From: Beaufortia kweichowensis
Lineage: Eukaryota > Chordata > Actinopteri > Cypriniformes > Gastromyzontidae
Length of the DNA stretch: 64,000 bases
Assembly (NCBI GenBank): GCA_019155185.1
Contig: CM032795.1
Span: 14,735,795-14,799,794 of the forward strand
Direction: 5' to 3'
Made by a program: the position numbers and the translations under genes. Positions within the stretch are counted from its first letter, which is position 1; each line of letters opens with the position of its first letter. A model generated the notes under the pieces. That model searched no databases. It saw nothing but the letters and a program-made list of their open reading frames with translations, and was not told where the DNA came from. Shown here piece by piece: positions 58,601 to 64,000 of the stretch.

Positions 58601-61600
58601 TTTTCTAAACTGTGCGGTCAACTACATTAGATTAATTGCAAATATGCCTCTCTTGCAAAGCTCGCTATCTTCTTTGCTAATCCACGGTAAAGATTACAAC
58701 GTTTTTGCAATCAACCGTGTCACCCGTCAGTCTGTCAGTTTGGATGGATGTCTTTAATCTTGCCTATTTACTGTCTCTGTGATGAAAGGGGTTTCTATTC
58801 TGTATTGTTTGGCTAGTCTATAGGCTGGAAAAGCAACCTGTCAGTCAAAGATCAGTCAAGAATAATTAATGGGATCTCAGCTGATCTTAAGACAGACTTT
58901 GACCCCTCTGCTTATCTCATTTGTGTGTAAATACTGCCAATTATACAGACATTTGATGCTGTCTATAATTCAGGAGAAGCCAAGCCACTGCATTTGAAGT
59001 GTCATCAATATTATCTTCCAATTGTGTCATGACGGAATATTGTACCCATCAGCTGACTGTTTGTGTCAAGGCTGCTATATGCATTAAGTGTATAGGCAAT
59101 AAACCTCCATCCCTTGTTTTATTGTAATGGCGTCCTCCTGCGCTGGTAGAAGAGCACCAGTGTATGACTGCAGATCTCTTCTGCTCCATTAATTAGCTAA
59201 TCTCCCAGTATGAGCTCATGGAAGACTGATGTGCGGTTTTACGCCCGCTTGTCCAGATGTTGCTCACTGGAGGTGTTCTGAAGTTTGTATCTGATGGCTG
59301 TTTAGGGAGGTATTAAAAGTGCAGTAGTGCTTTTTGTCTTTTGAAAATTCCTAAATGTATTTCAAAGCTAAATTTCAGAAACAGATGATTTGTTTGTAAA
59401 TGATTTGCTGATTTAGATTCATCTATAAAGGTCATCACAATATTAAAATTTCAGTAGCTGATACCAATATCATGGTTCATGAAATTTCATGATTCTCATT
59501 ATCACAAAAGAAACTATATCATGAATTATGAATAGTGATAAAATTAGTATTTTAGTACACATTGAAGTAAACATTGTTTTTTTACTAATAATTGTTTAAG
59601 ACAAAAATCTGTCAGTAATAAAATGAAGAACAAAGAAACAAATTGCAAGAGAACCAATAAAATCAATGTAACAAAGAGACAAATGAAATAAACAGGTCAA
59701 CATCTAACAACAGTATTAGATATTCAGGTAAACATTTCAAATTCAAAACAATGTAATCAAATGTAAAATTTTACTACTGAAACAGTGGACATGCTGCATT
59801 CATACAATCATCATTATCAGAATCTATGATTGGAAACATTTTTCACCTTAACCTTTTTGTTTGTTTGTAAAGAGTGTAACGCTACTAAAGTTAACCAACA
59901 GCAGTATTTTGTAATGACAATATTGTTTCTTGATTAATATTAATGATAAATTAGACAGCAGCAGGTATATTAGACTGCTGAGCCTAATCCACAATTATTT
60001 ATATTAAGTTTTTGACAAGCATTATCTGTTCATTACATTCTTTTAAGATTTAAGTGACTGTGTGTTTACCTTAAAATTTCTAAAAATCATTTTGGCCAAG
60101 AGTAGAGGAAGCTGTATACTATATACTCTTTACAAAATTTACAAGAAAGTTTTAAAGGGATAGTTCACCCAAAAATAAAAATGTATCATATATTTATTTA
60201 TGATATTAATCAATGTCATATATTTTTCACCCTTGTGTCATTCAAACCCTGTATATGATTCTTTCTTTTGTGGAATCCAAAAGTAGATATTTTGCGTTAA
60301 ACGTAAACGTTGGTTTTCAGCACCCATTGTACCTGGATGGTAAAAGGATGCCTAAGGGTTGTCCATGTTCTGCCAGTGTGATATTTGCAGAAATCCAAAT
60401 GGTGCCTTGACAGTCTTTTCTTTTTTTACAGTGTGGCAATCTCTTTCTTTACAGTATATACTCAAAATATACTGGGTCAGGCCCTTTTATTCCCATAATC
60501 CCCATCTATTTATGGCTCTCTGTCCGAATGATGTCTAATATAGGGCACAGTGTCTGAGCATGTAAAGTCCACTGAGAGATTAAAGATATAGCTCTATCTT
60601 TAAAATAGTGCTCAGTGTGTTGTAGGTGCAAGCCCTCGGTCTATAATTAGTGTCGTAGCCTCTCAGACCCTTAGAATATTGAGTGTTTTCCTAAAGGCAC
60701 TTTATTAAACTTTAATGTGTTTGGGGTGCACCTCGTATAATGATTTGACCTCATTCATGATTGGAGGATAAAGTGGTTTGACAAGAATTGAAAAAACAAT
60801 TGATCTTTTTTAAACTATACTAAACTGCACCACCAACTAGCTTGAATTCTCCCACCAAGTGGCTTAATAAAGTCACGTGCAGCAGAATGAGAATTCAATA
60901 TGCATAAATTCAGGCACATTTTACATCTGATCTGTTAAATGGGATTGACAGACAGCTGAGCTTTTCAGCATATTTATCATTCTCATGTCAAACATCAGGA
61001 TTACATGGAGTTCTGTTCCCAGCCGGTGAGGATAAAACAAGCAAGCGGTCCATCATGTCCTCATCACCCAACAGATGATCTTAAATCAGCCTTTGTTTGC
61101 ATGTGACAGCAGAATGATGAGCAGTGAGTTGCCTGTTTATTCTTGATTTAGTCTGTGATTATACTGAATCCTTTATTCAACATTGATGCTTTTCTAGTGT
61201 GTTCTACACTGCCAGTCCTTTTAAAGGCCAACGTGCAGTGTTTCCTTTAGCAGAGTCATATCTCACAAAGCTTATTTAACAGACTGTGTTTGCCTGAGTG
61301 CTGGATTTCCCTGGTGGATGTCTGGAGCATGCTTATGTCTCGCTGGTGTTACAAGCTGAGTCAACACAACTATGGGAAAGGTGTTACCAAGCTTTGTCAC
61401 AGTCCTGTTTTTTTAGTTGATGGGAACTTTAAACTGAAGATAGTATTTTTCGAGAGTAATTTTCTGCTTTGAAGGATGATAACATCATCATGGCCTACTT
61501 ATATCCTGTTTTTCATTTCTTCATTTTTAAAGCTCTTGGTTACATAACGTGAAGAAATTCCTTTTTCCTGAAGGTGCAACAAATATGCAGAACATCTTAA

Positions 61601-63318
61601 ACAGTGCAAAAAAGTAGATACTGTAGATTGTTATGCCTTGATATCTAAAGCCAGTTTCTGCAAATATTATTTACCGCATCAGTGTCTTAAAGCCCAGAAG
61701 AAAGGTCTGCTTCCCTTCTTTCTGTCTTCTGAGCAAACATCCATCTGCCTTTTGCCTGATCCAAACCCATTTAGTGAGCTGTCACTGTGTCCCCATACCA
61801 GCTGTGAACCCAAGCTGTGCTGCGGGCCGTGATTTAGGCAGGGCTGTCCCTCTCAGTGAGGCCAGGCCTCTTCTGTATGGTGTTTTCATACTAAAGATAA
61901 GAGGAAAGCACACATCTGAGATATGAGAGAATGTAAGAGAACTGGAGATAAAGTGAAAGCCATTAATATATTAATGCAGAGTGTCCTTTCCTCTGCCTTT
62001 TGCATTTGAAAGCCTGAGAAAAGAGAACGGTCAGTTCTTACTTGTTGTATATCTGTGTATGTGTGTGTGTGTGTGTGTGAGAGAGAGAAAGAGATTGAGA
62101 GAGTACTAATAATCTGTACTGTGGTTGTACCCAAGAGAATAGACAAGATTCTTTTCGAGCATCGAGCTGTTATCAGGGGAAGCAGGTCAATGTGGGAGAA
62201 ATGGATTTTAAATGTCTGTGATCCATAATGATATTAGTGCATTAGCTGGCATGAACTAACAATTAACAATATAGTGTTTCAGCATTTTTAAATCTTTGTT
62301 ATTGTTAGTTAAAGTCAATACATTTGTTCATGTTAGTTCACATTAGTCCATTAGTCTTCCAAACAGATATTGGCTGAGGCAGTGTTGCCAAACAGAGCAA
62401 TGTTCTCTGTATGCTTTATTTATAGGGATATTGTATAAGTATTTTTAACTTTGTATAAATTATGCACATTTTAACCAAAATTTTTGACAAAAGTTGTGAA
62501 TTTCACACTTTGCTCTGTATTTGGAAAACACTTCTGTAGTCTTTGTATTTACACATGCTATAATTTGTGTGTTTTCTCCAAAGGATTTTGACCATAGTGG
62601 GACCGGACTTTGATTTGCGGACACTCAGGGCTGTGAGAGTCTTGCGGCCGCTCAAACTGGTGTCTGGAATTCCTAGTAAGTCACAGTCTTTCTTTAAAAT
62701 CTAATTTTTAGGTGTTTCCCATGTGAGGGTATCTATACATTGATACATTATGAACATACTCTGGTCTAGTATGCTGGATCAAGATCTGCTTGCATTGTCA
62801 TTTTAAATAGTCTTCTAACACTTTTTAATTGTGTAATGTATATTCTCTCTCTGATCAGGTCTTCAGGTGGTCCTGAAGTCCATCATGAAGGCGATGGTAC
62901 CTCTGCTTCAGATAGGTCTTCTGCTCTTCTTCGCAATTCTCATGTTTGCAATCATCGGTCTAGACTTCTACATTGGCAAGTTTCACCGTGCCTGCTTCAA
63001 AAACGATACTGGTATGTGAGCTTTAACATGCTAATGGACCTCATGGTCTACGTTTATTGTATTTACAAGCACTCATGTGATCTCAAGTTGCTGTGGTGGT
63101 CTATGACTGACTGTAATGTTGCTCTTTCAGGGGAGCAAGTAGCTGAATTTCCCTGTGGGACAGAAGCACCAGCGAGGACGTGTGAGAATGATACTGTTTG
63201 TCGAGAATACTGGATCGGCCCGAATTACGGCATAACTAACTTTGACAACATCCTCTTTGCCGTGCTCACTGTCTTCCAGTGCATCACTATGGAAGGATGG
63301 GTGGACATCCTTTACAAT
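45267..63318 (+). CDS. cacna1b: Cav2.2 (N-type) calcium channel alpha-1B subunit, 5' part
   Basis: Pore subunit of the presynaptic N-type voltage-gated calcium channel. The first six coding exons lie in the window: 45267-45529, 47043-47148, 47508-47647, 62584-62675, 62859-63011, 63131-63318; phases close over 314 codons and the gene continues to the right. Features: Gly/Pro-rich N terminus beginning MARFEDDLPTRYGG, the Cav2 block QRARTMAIYNPIPVKQN, NRSLFIFSEDN, domain I S1 (PFEYMILATIIAN, residues 88-100), S2 (FIGIFCFEAGIKIIALGF), S3 (WNVMDFVVVLSG), S4 with regularly spaced Arg (LRTLRAVRVLRPLK), S5, and the pore loop with the selectivity Glu306 in TMEGW. Wording is closer to alpha-1B than to 1A or 1E, and the position next to ehmt1 agrees. 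Intron 1 is of the AT-AC type; intron 3 is about 14.9 kb. Which teleost copy (ba or bb) is undecided. Confidence 0.95.
45530..47042 (+). other. cacna1b: U12-type AT-AC intron in cacna1b
   Basis: No GT donor fits after the TEWP codons; instead the intron starts ATATCCTTTA, the U12 5' splice consensus, and ends in AC at 47042. A U12 branch-point match TTCCCTTAAC is at 47025-47034, with its branch A about 9 bases before the end. Joining 45529 to 47043 restores TGG-CCT-CCA-TTT (WPPF), as in other Cav2 channels. The 1.5 kb between contains no other gene. Confidence 0.92.
50155..50285. repeat. Interspersed repeat (ACATTAGTTGATGAATTA type)
   Basis: CTATACATTAACATTAGTTG followed by ATGAATTAGGAATCATGAAC resembles a fish repeat of which another piece, inverted, is at 62235-62345. 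Ends not defined. Confidence 0.4.
52613..52664 (+). repeat. (GT)n / GTGCAT microsatellite
   Basis: GT repeat interrupted by GCAT units, in cacna1b intron 3. Confidence 0.85.
54778..54850 (+). repeat. Repeat fragment (TACACTACTGTTCAAAAGTT)
   Basis: TACACTACTGTTCAAAAGTT then TAGGGCAAAT is a word found at many sites in fish genomes, probably the end of a DNA transposon. Only one end is clear here. Confidence 0.4.
55582..55630 (+). repeat. (GA)n microsatellite
   Basis: GA repeat of about 30 bases followed by GAGCGA/GAGTGA variants in cacna1b intron 3. Confidence 0.9.
60150..60305 (+). repeat. Interspersed repeat in cacna1b intron 3
   Basis: Begins TTTAAAGGGATAGTTCACCC and AAAAATAAAAATG, continues TTTCACCCTTGTGTCATTCA and TTCTTTTGTGGAATCCAAAA. 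Same dispersed family as at 10622-10705 and 40065-40285. Confidence 0.65.
62055..62094 (+). repeat. (GT)n(GA)n microsatellite
   Basis: GT run followed directly by a GA run, in cacna1b intron 3. Confidence 0.85.
62235..62350. repeat. Interspersed repeat (GTTAGTTAAAGTCAATACAT type)
   Basis: Words such as GCATGAACTAACAATTAACA and GTTCATGTTAGTTCACATTA are arranged with partial symmetry; related inverted sequence occurs at 50155-50285. Probably a DNA-transposon remnant close to cacna1b exon 4. Confidence 0.45.
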
Positions 63319-64000
63319 GTGAGTCCAATACATGGTACAATGTGTACATTTTCTATCACCTATTCTTAATTTAATGTTAAGAGTTACAAAAGTTGCAAGT
63401 TGTTTTTCTCTACGTACTGTAAGCAGATTCTTGCTGGTGTTCAACCAGTTGTTATGATACCCAGCTTTATTGTCAGAAGTCAGCACAGTATGTGTACTGC
63501 TCTTCTTGCATCATTGGCTAAATGTCATATGAAGCATCATACAGGGCTTCAATGTCTGATGTCTTGCTTCATGGTTTTGCTGACCTTTCATGAACCCTGT
63601 GCTCTCAGAAGTTGCATCACGCTGCTGTAGTGATTCAGGATCAGTAGACATTTGCCACCCAGGTTGGACACTATGGAGTGTAAACACTATGCCATAAAGA
63701 TGATGTCCCTCTAGACTTTTGACTATGAAGTCTGGTACTTTGCAGTACATATTTGCCAAAAACAGTGCTAGCCTATTCTGATAATAGCACAGCTGTTTCT
63801 GTGAATGGTTGTATAACAGTGAAGCTGAAGAAACTGCTTAAGTGTGTAGACTTAGAAAATGCTGTGATCTGATTGTAAATGCTTTACATATTGTTGAAAA
63901 CAAGGTGGAAAACAGGTACTAAACTCAGTTTGATTTAGTTGTTATTTAAAAACAAATATCTTTCTGTATATTTCAAGATTTGATGCGGCAAACATTGTAC
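63319..64000 (+). other. cacna1b: cacna1b intron 6 (start)
   Basis: Starts with donor GTGAGT. No exon for the next segment of the pore region or S6 is readable before the window ends, and no other gene is visible. Confidence 0.6.

Larger units (their letters stand above)
47648..62583 (+). other. cacna1b: cacna1b intron 3 (about 14.9 kb)
   Basis: Long intron bordered by GG|GTAAGT and CCAAAG|G. It contains repeats and microsatellites listed separately. I found no exon of another gene on either strand; open frames such as 49514-49771 and 50842-51204 have no recognisable motif or flanking splice logic. Parts around 58840-59240 are of higher complexity and free of repeats, with a homeodomain-like TTAATTAGCTAAT word at about 59190, and might be regulatory. 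Confidence 0.6.

Noticed and set aside
1..64000. CRISPR array, operon or prokaryotic defence system
   Set aside because: No spaced direct repeats of that type and no bacterial gene structure; every recognised gene is vertebrate, nearly all split by introns.

Overview
The window is nuclear DNA from a ray-finned fish, most likely a cypriniform or close relative. It is AT-rich, its genes are split by spliceosomal introns, and it is full of short DNA-transposon relics and tRNA-derived SINE pieces of the kind common in such genomes. The gene order grin1 - entpd8 - nelfb - arrdc1 - ehmt1 - cacna1b corresponds to human 9q34.3. Every gene recognised lies on the + strand. Gene identities come from reading exons by eye and checking that splice phases close; no database was searched.

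Layout: (1) 1-414, end of grin1 (NMDA receptor GluN1), with only the C2' tail ending in STVV. (2) 3906-4232, an unrecognised small single-pass membrane protein. (3) 5103-6133, a non-autonomous transposon with long inverted repeats. (4) 6757-12472 and 14231-17656, two complete nine-exon entpd8-like genes in tandem (500 and 507 aa), with patchy near-identity and changes in the nucleotide-binding motifs of the second copy. (5) 18645-23194, complete nelfb, 13 exons, 583 aa. (6) 26172-27227, an intronless P2Y-like receptor, 351 aa. (7) 28620-33945, complete arrdc1, 8 exons, 451 aa, with PTAP and two PPxY motifs. (8) 36323-43672, ehmt1-like methyltransferase, 23 coding exons, 1069 aa, with unusual substitutions in the SET pocket. 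(9) From 45267 to beyond the window, the first six exons of a Cav2.2-like cacna1b, whose first intron is a U12-type AT-AC intron and whose third intron is about 15 kb.

The genes do not form one pathway; they are a conserved synteny block. Three are synaptic or nucleotide-signalling related (grin1, cacna1b, and the entpd8 pair with a P2Y-like receptor nearby), and two act in the nucleus (nelfb in promoter-proximal pausing, ehmt1 in H3K9 methylation). I see no prokaryote-style operon, CRISPR array or defence system. The observations most worth following are the Phe and Asn substitutions in the EHMT1 SET domain, the motif divergence and apparent gene conversion in the entpd8 pair, the small membrane-protein gene, and the P2Y-like receptor that lacks some of the family's basic ligand residues.
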